Shown here: piece after piece, positions 11,414 to 19,745 of the stretch
How positions within the stretch are numbered: position 1 is the first letter of the stretch
Layout: the number at the start of each line of letters is the position of its first letter
Assembly: GCA_038373865.1 (NCBI GenBank)
Contig: JAXGGA010003911.1
Location: forward strand, 31,571 to 95,570
DNA from: Uloborus plumipes
Lineage: Eukaryota > Arthropoda > Arachnida > Araneae > Uloboridae
Direction: 5' to 3'
Length of the DNA: 64,000 bases
Notes under the pieces: model-generated
What the model was told of the DNA's origin: nothing
Database searches by the model: none
What the model saw: the letters and a program-made list of their open reading frames with translations, nothing else
Position numbers and translations under genes: made by a program

Positions 11414-13759
11414 TCTATTATTAGTTGCTTTCTTAATGACTCAGTCTTGTAGTTCCTTGCCAAATACCATAAAGATCCAGCGAAAATTGCAAAACTGCGC
11501 AGAGAATAAGCAAATCCACCCTCTGTTTGATTTGAGTTATGTTTTATAAACTATCACTTTGTAGCAAAATGGTCTTTTGAAATTCTTATATGTATTATTG
11601 CAGCGTTCCGGAGCATGGATTCGTCAATAAAGGGAAATGCTATAATGAGAATTTCAAACAAGTGTCATGTTTTTATCACGCCAACGAAGTTACCCTCGCC
11701 CTCTCGAGAAGTCAAGGCGAATCTCCAGAAATAGGTGTCGCTCGAGTCGTTCCATATCCCAAGTATCATCCTAAAGGTGTACAGAACGATATAGCTCTTA
11801 TAAAGCTGAAAAAAGCTGTAAAGTGCACCGAATATATAAACATTGTTTGTGTCACTGAAGGCGAACAAATGGATTATCCCAAGAAATATGTTACTATGGC
11901 TGGATGGGGCCAAACTGATAGTGATAAAGGTAGGTAAAGTTTAACCCTTTCATTCCGGTCTTGTGTTCTTGAATAACATCATGTGCAGTTGAGTTTGGAT
12001 AACTCGAAGTCTTTTAATTTGAATGTACTTTTGTCTTGTTGTTGTTTTATTGGGTCCCAAAGTGTGAAAAGGCTCTGAGAACTTCATACAACTCGTATTA
12101 CCACACAGCAAACAAAAAGCTGTTGTTTTCACAGTATAATAGTGGCAGCAGAGGTTCCAGTTTAAAACTGTAACAGCACAGTAATAAACAGTAAACCTAG
12201 TTATTTTATAGTTTATTATTATAAAATTAGCAATTATACAGTAAAATAAGCTGTATAATACTGTAAAAACAATAGTATATAATAGTGGCAGCAGAGGTTC
12301 CAATTTAAAACTAAAATGCTCTGTAATAAACTGTGAAACTAGTAGTTTTAGTTTCTTACTGTTTACTAGCTAATTTATAGTTTACTACTGTAAAATTATT
12401 TATTTTACAGTTTAGTTACAGTAAAATTAGCTGTATTATACCGTAAAAGCAACATATATTTTTTTCAGTGTAATAATTCGAAGCTTGTAGCCAGTTCCTT
12501 GGGAATACGAGTTATCGAGACAAACAGAAACAGCTAACTTTAATGTGGGACTGAAAGCAATAATGCCACACAAAAATACGTATTATTATATCTTTGTAGA
12601 CTCTATTTATTTATTTATAATTTTAATTCGTACTTTTTTTTAAAGTATTATCAAAAAGAATTTGCTAATTGTTTTAAAATCAATTTGTGCAGCCATAAGT
12701 TTAAAGCGCAGGCGTACAATTTCTAATAAGCAGTTCCATACATATACAGGAGACTGGGAAAAATATCATTCCAAGGAGCTAGATCTAAAATGATTTTTAT
12801 TAAACCAAATATGTCCTAGACAAACTACGGCGTACTATAGTAAAAGAAAAAAATATTTATTGACGCCAGTCATGTAACTTTCAGTTTATATATTTCAGTT
12901 CATTTTCTTTTGTTTATTTTAGCTGAGAAATCTAATCAATTAAAAGAAACAAAGCTAAGGGTCACGCCTCGTGAAGAATGCAAGAAAAGTACAGACATTG
13001 ATGGTGTCTTGTGTACTACTGGAGAAGATTTTAGCAGTACCCCGTGCAAAGTAAGTTGAATTTTGGTTAATCAAATTTTTTAATAGTAAAAACAAGGATA
13101 AATTAAGTTTTTATAAGATTAATGTTGACTTGGGGCATTTATAAGCTATTTGGGGCCTACAGATGCTTACGTATTTGATTTAAAAATACGTTTTATTTGA
13201 CTGAAAAATTAGATATAAGTATGATGCATACGATTATGAGTAAGACCTATTGCTAAGAGAGTTCACCAAGTTGACAAAGTGATTCTAAAGGCGTATGTAC
13301 AATTTAAAATCACTAAAATATATCTTAATATCAATATTTTTTTACTGCCTCAAAATAATCTATAATCTGTTAGCATGGAAACACCTAAGTTAATGGCAAC
13401 ATGTTTCCTAATATTTGTACTGCCATTTAATCGGTTTCATCTCTACATTTTAGGTTAGAATTGTAGTGCAGTAAGATGTAATTTTCGATCATCAACATGC
13501 TTTCTTTAATATGCTTAAAGAAACAACTCACTAAAAAAGCTTGTTGCTTTTTCAGGGGGATTCTGGAGGACCACTACTGTATGACGATAAGAAACTTTAC
13601 TACATAACTGGAGTGGTTTCTCACGGAACTGCAACTTGTCAAATTACTGGCAAAGTAATGTTTACGAAGGTCTCTCATTACTTAGATTGGGTTAAAAAAT
13701 ATGTATCGTATCTGGACATTCCAAAAGCTGATGAAAAAGAACATAAAGTGCAAGTGTGA
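3368..13759 (+). CDS. Secreted S1 serine protease, gene 1 (7 coding exons)
   Basis: Joined exons: 3368-3427, 5788-5824, 7132-7202, 8724-8830, 11604-11929, 12923-13050, 13556-13759; all introns are GT-AG and the frame stays open for 310 aa. Residues 1-20 (MMLLAIAFVFFLMLSLCKIQ) form a hydrophobic signal peptide. A short propeptide with a C-x-C pair follows, then activation site R41|VIGG. The triad is His88 (TAAHC), Asp154 (NDIAL) and Ser246 (GDSGGP). Paired cysteines fit C42-C58, C168-C182, C191-C220 and a propeptide-catalytic disulfide. The S1 pocket is not trypsin-like: chymotrypsin positions 189 and 226 are Thr and Val. Exon 1 is the least certain exon, since it does not resemble those of genes 2-4; its signal-peptide content, phase-0 donor and fit to exon 2 support it. 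Unlike genes 2 and 3, no 3'UTR intron is evident. It probably acts outside the cell after proteolytic activation; the substrate is unknown. Confidence 0.85.
3760..5090. repeat. Dispersed repeat (TTGGCGA family), interrupted by a MITE
   Basis: The segment (GCGAAAAAAATT..., AACAGCCGAAA..., TCTCGC..AACT, then several TTGGCGA motifs) aligns by eye with 28530-29100 in gene 2 intron 6. The copy here is split by the 4051-4738 inverted-repeat element, which the other copy lacks. It lies in intron 1 of gene 1. No coding capacity is seen. Confidence 0.6.
4051..4738. mobile_element. MITE-like element with ~60-bp inverted termini
   Basis: The left end (GCTACAAGGCAAAACCTTAT at 4051) is repeated in inverse at 4678-4738, and the match extends inward through GCCACCACTGTTGGGT. 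A C-rich stretch repeating GCCCCCA lies inside, near 4421-4450. The target duplication is unclear (perhaps GTATGT). Comparison with the uninterrupted repeat copy near 28760 shows this piece is inserted. The 93-codon ORF inside has no recognisable domain. Confidence 0.7.
6029..6588. mobile_element. Internally deleted piggyBac-like element, TTAA duplication
   Basis: Inverted ends CTCTCGTGGGTCC / GGAACCCACGAGGG are flanked by TTAA at 6025-6028 and 6589-6592, the hallmark of piggyBac insertion. The 560-bp element keeps only the 3' end of a transposase gene on the minus strand. It lies in intron 2 of protease gene 1. Confidence 0.82.
6270..6530 (-). pseudogene. piggyBac-like transposase C-terminal cysteine-rich fragment
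   Basis: The minus-strand frame carries CNFCPRELDRKC, then CHKC, then CKNH: a C-x2-C ... C-x3-C-x2-C ... C-x2-H pattern like the zinc-binding tail of piggyBac transposases. The DDE catalytic domain is missing, so this is a remnant. Its position inside TTAA-flanked inverted ends agrees with the call. Confidence 0.68.
7220..7830. repeat. ACTGTAAAA palindromic repeat, copy in gene 1 intron 3
   Basis: The run is built from TTTTACAGTAATAAACTGTAAAA-like palindromes, AAAATTGCTAGTTTTACAGT and the block ACCTCTGCTGCCAGTA. Related copies lie at about 12110, 27600, 35185, 39360, 42180, 50060, 57060, 59880, 61490 and 62650. Several copies end in TTTTGCAGTG or its complement, which suggests a non-autonomous DNA element. 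No ORF. Confidence 0.8.
7896..8610. repeat. Array of direct and inverted ~290-bp units in gene 1 intron 3
   Basis: The block TGCTTCAGTTCTGCCTTAGC followed by CCTGGCTTATGGGCGGTA occurs near 8020, 8290 and 8560. A GATCTTTGCCTCCAGCTCGA block occurs in direct copies near 8190 and 8457 and inverted near 7970. Related sequence recurs in gene 2 introns near 22300 and 26480-26790. The 64-codon ORF here is a repeat shadow. Confidence 0.75.
9861..10509. mobile_element. Fold-back (near-perfect palindrome) element, TA target
   Basis: A 649-bp element starts CAGGGTGTCCACTCCAATCG and ends in its exact complement, flanked by TA at 9859-9860 and 10510-10511. The arms are about 310 bp and meet near 10180 around GACGTCATCCAGAGATCG, so a transcript would form one long hairpin. 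TA and CAGGG ends suggest a Tc1/mariner-mobilised non-autonomous element. It sits in intron 4 of gene 1. Confidence 0.85.
10606..10811 (+). mobile_element. tRNA-derived SINE with poly(A) tail
   Basis: The head has a tRNA-like A box (TGGCCTAGAGATAG) and a consensus B box (GGTTCGAGTCC). The apparent anticodon loop CTCGTAA would read CGT, hinting at a tRNA-Thr ancestor. A body of about 130 bp and an A-run follow. AAAAACAGCACGTG flanks it at 10592-10605 and 10812-10825, a direct target duplication showing LINE-mediated insertion. It is not a functional tRNA gene because the acceptor ends do not pair. It lies in intron 4 of gene 1. Confidence 0.88.
11332..11414. repeat. (ATT)n microsatellite
   Basis: A nearly uninterrupted run of ATT triplets, about 27 copies, in intron 4 of gene 1, roughly 190 bp before exon 5. 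The poly-Tyr ORF over it is an artefact. Confidence 0.95.
12110..12475. repeat. ACTGTAAAA repeat in gene 1 intron 5
   Basis: It contains GGCAGCAGAGGTTCCAGTTT twice (near 12147 and 12287) and several CAGTTTA..TAAAATTAGC palindromes, ending TTTTTTCAGTG. It is the inverse orientation of the 7220 copy. Confidence 0.78.
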
Positions 13760-13810
13760 ATTGTTTTTGAGATCAACGTCTACGATTGAATGCATTGTGT
13801 AACCAAATGG

Positions 13811-13816
13811 AATAAA
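13811..13816 (+). terminator. Polyadenylation signal of protease gene 1
   Basis: AATAAA lies 52 bases after the stop codon of gene 1, in an AT-rich 3' UTR. Cleavage is expected about 15-30 bases downstream. Confidence 0.7.
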
Positions 13817-13998
13817 TTTAAATTTTCAGAAAATCGAACAGATATGTACTTATTTAATTTTAAGTTTTTTGTTCAAGCATCTGATTTAGTTGTAAACATT
13901 AAAAGTAAAATTCATTGAAAGCAATATGATGGCATTTTATAAAATGAAATCGGAAAATAATGCAATAAAGATCTAAGTTTTGTTTCAAATAGGTTGTA

Positions 13999-14499
13999 CA
14001 GGGTTTGTATTTTAAGTAATGAGAATGAGTCCAAAAAAATAATTTATTAGAGATATCGCTACAAAACTTTAGTACTCTTCAAAATATGCGCCTTGAGCAT
14101 CTTTACACTTCTACAGGCGACGTTTCCACGCTTCGTGCGCTCCTTTGAAGTCACCAACCGAAACATCCTTCAGAGCATGCGTGCAAGCTGAGCATGCTTT
14201 TTATAAGAGGTTGACACACATAAGGATCATAGTTCAACAATTGTAAAAAAGGTCTCCAGAAAAACTCTGTGCTTTATGGATCCGGGAAAGTCTGCTATGG
14301 AATTTTATTATTTCTGAAGTGGCTATTTTATGAGTGCAGTTCTGTCAGGAAACCTGGAGTTGCCTTTAGTGTGTCTCTAGGGCCCGGGAAAGTATATTTT
14401 GTAGCGATAACTACTAACTAACTACTAAAGTTTTGTGGCGATAATCTCTAATAAATTGTTTTTGTGGACCTTTACTCATTACTTAAAATACACGCTACG
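13999..14499 (-). mobile_element. mariner-like remnant, internally deleted
   Basis: Long imperfect inverted ends (TTTTAAGTAATGAG and TTATTAGAGATATCGC at left, their complements at right) run inward about 75 bp from TA dinucleotides near 13997 and 14500. On the minus strand a frame reads GAHEAWKRR, a stop, then KCKDAQGAYFEEY, resembling the last exposed segment of mariner transposases. A stop and deletion make it dead. It lies just downstream of gene 1. Confidence 0.6.
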
Positions 14500-14519
14500 T
14501 ATGACAAAAACTGAATTCA

Positions 14520-14710
14520 GTGCTGCCGTCAGGCCTATCATTTAGAGGGGAGGGGGGATCAATTGTCCCCCCTACCCCCTCAGGCTTTGAGAAATCAATG
14601 TATTTGCATAGAAGTGGGCGTGGTTTTTGGTGTTTTCCGATGAAATTGCATTGTGTTTTTTTGCCTCCGCCCCCCCCCCCCCTGGAAAAACTTGAAATGG
14701 CGGGCCTAGT
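14520..14710. repeat. C/G-tract dispersed repeat, copy 1
   Basis: The order CAGGCC..CATTTAG, GGGG tract, CCCCCC, GAAATCAATGTAT, GTGGGCGTGGTTTTTG, CATTGTGT, C-tract, CTGGAAAA is shared with 41029-41215 in gene 3 intron 2. It is probably a non-autonomous element; no coding content. Confidence 0.65.
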
Positions 14711-14769
14711 TGCCGTCGTTTATACCTGCCAAAACCTTTTTTGACTTGAAGAGGGAAGCACATATTATA

Positions 14770-15465
14770 ACTACGAGGGTTGTTTTCTTTTCAACCTCCG
14801 ATAGACTATAAAAAATAGCGAATAAAAATACAAAAAATATTTTTTTATTAAAAGTAATGTGCAATTTATTTTTCTTCTCTACATAATCACCTTGACGATT
14901 GAAGCTTTGCTATACCTGTGAAGAAGCTTTACAATACCCTCCTCGTAAAATGTTGCCGCCAATGATTGAAAGCGAGTTAGGACGGTATTTTTGAGTTCCA
15001 TGCCACTTTAGAAGCACGAGGGCTTTCTAGATCCCCAAGCAGGGTCTTTAAGCCCCTTCCTCAGTTCAGGAAACATATGAAAGTCACTTGGCGCGCCGTC
15101 GGGACTTAATTGGGGGGGGGGGGGTATTCAAAAATGTCCCATTGAAATTGTTGAATGAGCCATTAAGTTACACATGTGCTATAAGGACGGGGATTGCCAT
15201 GAATCAGAACAATTCCATAAGTCACAACACTTCTTTGTTTTGAATAGCTCTCTGCAAGCGTCGCAAAATTTCACAATAAGAATCTGCAGTAATTCGCAAA
15301 ACACTTCGCAATTCACACTTGGCAGGAGAATCAATAGTGACAGCTATGTTTATGTCACAGTAGCTCAACCGGAAATGGCGTGATGAAATTGCCAGTGACA
15401 TATTGTGTAGAGAGGAAGATGCATATTCAACTACTATGCACACTGGCCACCCGCCGCATGACTTG
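14770..15465 (-). pseudogene. mariner-family transposase pseudogene
   Basis: Minus-strand fragments in shifted frames include ADSYCEILRRLQRAIQNK (near 15260), then APSDFHMFPELRKGLKD and FYEEGIVKLLHRYSKA toward 14900. These match the order seen in SETMAR/mariner-type transposases: linker before the second Asp, the SPD..PSDFH region, then the C terminus. Stops and frame changes separate them. An outer end with ACGAGGGTTGTTTTC lies at about 14773. The right end is cut by the SINE at 15466. Confidence 0.7.
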
Positions 15466-15790
15466 TAGGGCCGTGGTAGCCCGATCGATAAGGAGTCGGA
15501 CTCGTGTCCGGAGGGACCCAGGTTGATCAAAGATCCACCATCTTGATTAATGATGGCTGGGGGACGTTAAAAATGTCGTGGTCACAAAGTCCTCCAAGTG
15601 AAACGATACCTCTGGGGGTTCTGGGCCAAGGGTTTGCTCTAACCTTGGTTCTGGTTCAATAAGAACAGAGCGCTCTTCAGGGCCCTATCCCAGTTAAACC
15701 ACGAGTTGTGGTAGCTACGGGGGACCCTGGAATGTGTGATGCCGCATATTTCATACTTTGCGATAGGAAGTTGAAAGAAAAAACCCTCAT
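15466..15790 (+). mobile_element. tRNA-derived SINE (second family)
   Basis: The tRNA-like head has an A-box-like TGGTAGCCCGATCGATAAGG, an anticodon-arm-like CGGACTCGTGTCCG and a decayed B box (GGTTGATCAAA). The body includes GTCGTGGTCACAAAG. A related, more decayed copy sits near 20186. There is no clear poly(A) tail or target duplication. Confidence 0.6.
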
Positions 15791-15884
15791 AAAAACATAC
15801 AGAAAAAACAAACAAGCAAATTTAATTTGAATTTTGACACCTGAAATTCAAATTATGTTTTTCACAATAGCGAATTGCGACAGG

Positions 15885-15910
15885 CGTGTGTGTGTGTGTG
15901 TCTGCATCGC

Positions 15911-15953
<43 letters not shown>
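15885..15953. repeat. (GT)n microsatellite
   Basis: Two blocks of GT dinucleotides are separated by CTGCATCGCCAT. ORFs rich in Cys-Val or Thr-His across it are artefacts. Confidence 0.95.
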
Positions 15954-16235
15954 ACTACAGCCACCATGTCCTGCACGGTAGAGAGGGACTGTTGCAGACT
16001 CCATCTTTCTGCGCCATTATGTATTGCATGGTGAAGAGGCAGGGGCCGGTGAATCGGTTCGAGTAGATAAAGCACCAGAACGCGAGATGTTGGCAGGTGG
16101 CCAATCTGGAGAAGGAGCTAAAGAGAAAGATAAGGAAGATTGTGGGTCCAAAGAGAAAGATATAGAAATTTGTCATTGTTTAATAAGATTAAAACAATAT
16201 AAACTTCGCAAACACTTGTACACACCGGGTACATC

Positions 16236-16651
16236 CAACGCCTCCTAAATACTAAATGCCTATAACATTTGCTTCGCTACCGTAGAGATGGGTTCAACAT
16301 TAAACGCCACCTTGCGGCAATCCGATGATGTCGTTGTTATTTTTCGATTGGTTAATGTTTAAATTAGAAATCAGAAATGAACCAATCGTTAATTTTTTGA
16401 AGAACTCCGGTAGATGGCAGTGTATCGTGAACCAAGGGAATTTTTCAGCTATTGGCGATGGATCCAAACAATATTCGAGTTAAATTTTTTGATTGGTTGA
16501 TTTTTAAATTTAAATTTAGAAATGAACCAATCATTAATTTCTCTTTCTCGAAGAACTCTGGTAGATGGCAGTGTATCGTGAACCTGGAATGAAATCTTGC
16601 TCTGTGCTAAAAACCGGGAAGTTTCAGGCATTTAGTATTTAGGAGGCGTTG
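16236..16651. mobile_element. 416-bp MITE with 26-bp perfect inverted termini
   Basis: The ends start CAACGCCTCCTAAATACTAA and match exactly in inverse at 16626-16651. Flanks GTACATC at 16229-16235 and 16652-16658 give a 7-bp target duplication (8 bp if the shared G is counted). The interior has a direct repeat, GGTAGATGGCAGTGTATCGT, near 16410 and 16560. No ORF with a domain. Confidence 0.85.
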
Positions 16652-17267
16652 GTACATCACCCTAAATTATTTTCATTGAAAACTAAAATCCTTGTGCTTG
16701 TGACACGCTTCTCAATCTAATATCTTGATACATAGCTCTGTTATTCAAATTAAAAAATGAGCTTCTTGTAACTTCGAAACATTTATCTGCATTTACTTTT
16801 ACAATCTTTTTGTTTTTTTTACTTCTTCTCAAATGGCTGTATATAATCCTTTCATATCACTATCATCATCAGCCCGTGCCTCACACGGGAATGTGAAAAT
16901 TTTCCGGTAACTGTCGCTTGTGTTACACACGGGCAAGTGCGTTATAAGGGCTGTCTTATGTCGCGCTTTTTGTTTTACTTCAGTCATCGCCGCCTTTATC
17001 ACAAGGTGTCACACCTCTTTTTGAACATCCCACTCGCTTTGTTACACGTCATGCTATTTTCATTACCATATTCTCAGTAAAAAAAAAGGAAACAATGTCA
17101 CTCCGAAAATGCCGACCAAGGAGGTTAAAAGGGAGGAGCTAAATATTTTGCTATAAAAAAGAAAGGTAATATGAAAATAGTTCTAATAATTACAATAGTC
17201 TACTAAATATATTTAACAAATAGCAAAATTAAGTATTGACACAATTAACTTTTTGCTACATGTTTAA

Positions 17268-18172
17268 GGTAGTAGTCTGGTAACTTGGGTTCAGAAAATC
17301 GATTTTTTTTTTTTTTTTTGCTTAACTTGAAAGTACAATGTCGTGAGAATATACTGTGAAAATTTCGGACAGAAATTCGAAATATTTCGGGAGTTAGAAC
17401 GAGTGTCCTAGCGCGCCTCAGCGTCTAACATTTAAAATAGTAATCTGGTAACTTGGATTCAAAAAATCGATTTTTTTTTTTTTTTTTTGCTTAATTTGAA
17501 AGTACAATGTCTTAAGAATATACTGTAAAAAATTTCAGACAGAAATTCGAAATATTTCGGGAGTTATAATGAGTTTCCTAGAGCGCCTCGGAGTTTGTTT
17601 TTAAACTTTAAACGCGTTTTTCTCAAAACAGTTTTTCTGGTCGGCCCGGGTCCTAACTTTTTTTCTACTAAACCGATTGCTTTCAAATTTTAACAGGCTG
17701 TTCTACACACTCATAGTTCTCGTCGGAACTAACGAGAATTTTTTTCAACCCTAACTTTTTATTTTACAACCCTTTCTTTGCTAAAATAAAAGGACTTGTT
17801 TTTTCAAAGTCCGCCATTTTATTATTTACCCTTGAAATTTAACTTCAGTAGTTCCGACCAGAATGACATATCTATAGATTAAGAATAATCAAGAATATTT
17901 GATTTCAGATAACATCAAGAGCCAAAATCACCCGGGCCACCCACGCGCATTTTTTTTTTTTTTTTTTTTTTGAGGTTCCAACTTCGAGGGGCAATAATAA
18001 TAGTAAAAAACTATTACATTTTTTCAAATAAATAATTTTTTTAATCTTCAATATGTAAATAAAAACACTTTTAATATCAAGAATCTTTCAAGAAGATTCA
18101 TTTTTATTTTCCTATAAAAAACCACCCTCCAAAAAAGCCGTGAAAATAGGCATAAGTTACCAGACTACTACC
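17268..18172. mobile_element. 905-bp non-autonomous element, TTAA duplication
   Basis: Inverted ends GGTAGTAGTCTGGTAACTT are flanked by TTAA at 17264-17267 and 18173-18176. The first ~175 bp are repeated in tandem at 17440 (AGTAATCTGGTAACTTGG, then a T-tract). TTAA targets suggest piggyBac or Kolobok mobilisation. The insertion lies between genes 1 and 2. Confidence 0.8.
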
Positions 18173-19660
18173 TTAATCTATCAATAATTTGGAGAACTGC
18201 TTCTTAGTAAAAATAACATCGTACAATGCAAAATGTGTCGCATTATGTCAGATTTGGCAAGTTGTTAAATGCAATCAACTAAACATTTTTTTTTTTTAAA
18301 TACGGCAAACATTTCGGTGAGGTCAAAATCACATTTAGTTCATAATGCTAATCGATGGTTTACACCGAATTCCAGCTGAAAAAAAAAATATTTTTGCCAA
18401 TAACAGTCTCTAAAATATGAGATTTTGCCGAATTTTTTAAGTTGGTAAGCGCATTTGATTAAACTTATTCCTCAAAGAATACGTTTCCGTGGGATGAAAA
18501 TAATATTTAATTCATAATGTTAATCGAATATTTGCACCAAATCCAATTAAAAAAAATATTTTCCTTCGCATAGCAGCATTTAATAAGATGACTGATTCAG
18601 TATCATTCACATTGATTTCTTTATGAAGCAGGGAGTCATTGACGAAGAGCGTCCTCTAGTGGCGGTGAGAATTCGTTGCCACGTTCTAACTAGCGAACCC
18701 GTAGGACATTTGTCTCCTTTTTTCTACTCCGTGATACAGACTGAAATGAAAACTGGAACAATTACGTGTGTATTTTTTGAGTTGTCAGTGGCTTTTTTGG
18801 TATCTTGAAAAATGCCAACACGCATGTGCACCTATATACGTAAATACACTATATATGTACGTACTTATATGCAGAGGTGTCAGTAACGGTAACAAGGTAG
18901 CGAGTTCAATTTTTTGTCTCTTCTCAAGAAATGCCCAACGGGCCTAAAGAAATTTCCACTTAGAAAAAAAAAAGTCTTAACGTCACACTTGTTGTTATCC
19001 CCTCCCCACTCATAAACTATGAAAAGTTCACAACTCCCCCATTTCCTTAGAAACGGGACATAATTTTTTACGTTCACTAAGTCGCTAACATTAATTTTTG
19101 TGACAATCAACGTAACAATCCTAATAAATTGCTATTATCGCCTAGGTATTAAAAAAAATAGTCGAATAATGGTGTTAGAGCACAAGCCAGCATTTAGAAT
19201 GCTAGGTTTCTAATATCAACAGCACATTTCTAAAGAAGTAAGTAATTAATGAACAAACTTATGATTCAACGTAGTATTTCACATTATGAGACAAATATTA
19301 GTCAACATTAGTCTACATTTATCATTAGTCATTGTGATTCATCATTAATTATTATGATTCATCATTAGTCATTTTCAAAAAATATTAATTCATTAAAAAA
19401 CATTAAAATTCCTTAAAAACAAAAAACAAAAAAATCTTTCCTTCATCATATTTCTTCAGTTTACAACTATAATACAGGTTTCTTTTACATCACCCATACT
19501 AATTAAATGTTTTTCAGGTACGTCAAAAAAAAAAAAAAAAAAAAAAAAAAAAACACCGCCTATTTTCTTATTCTTTGCAGATTATATTTTCTATGGGAAA
19601 GAACAGAACTTTAAGAAAACAAACTCAAACTATATTTCAACACATAATTCTTTCATCAGT
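18173..19660. other. Spacer upstream of gene 2; right half shared with gene 3 upstream DNA
   Basis: From about 19170 the sequence (TTAGAGCACAAGCC, TTATGATTCAACG, ACATTTATCATTAGTCATTG, TTCAAAAAATATTA) aligns with 38650-38870 upstream of gene 3, so the duplicated unit includes about 0.5 kb of upstream DNA. It has a TCATTAGTCATT mini-repeat. No gene seen. Confidence 0.6.
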
Positions 19661-19669
19661 GCATAAAAG
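19661..19669 (+). promoter_or_regulatory. TATA-like box of protease gene 2
   Basis: GCATAAAAG lies about 84 bp before the predicted start codon. It occupies the same place as TATATAAAG in gene 3 and TATATAA in gene 4, after a conserved ATTTCAACACA motif and before the conserved leader motif TGCGA.ATTGTTGAAA. Confidence 0.6.
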
Positions 19670-19745
19670 TCGCAATATCACTCATACTTATCATTTTTGA
19701 TCTCAAGTGCGATATTGTTGAAATTCTTTCTCCATAACTAATGCA

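Noticed and set aside
11215..11424. Poly-tyrosine ORF
   Set aside because: Translation of an (ATT)n microsatellite.
14520..14763. Proline-rich ORFs on both strands (also 41036-41305)
   Set aside because: Products of C/G homopolymer tracts in a dispersed repeat.
15822..16075. Cys-Val and Thr-His rich ORFs on both strands
   Set aside because: Translations of a (GT)n microsatellite.
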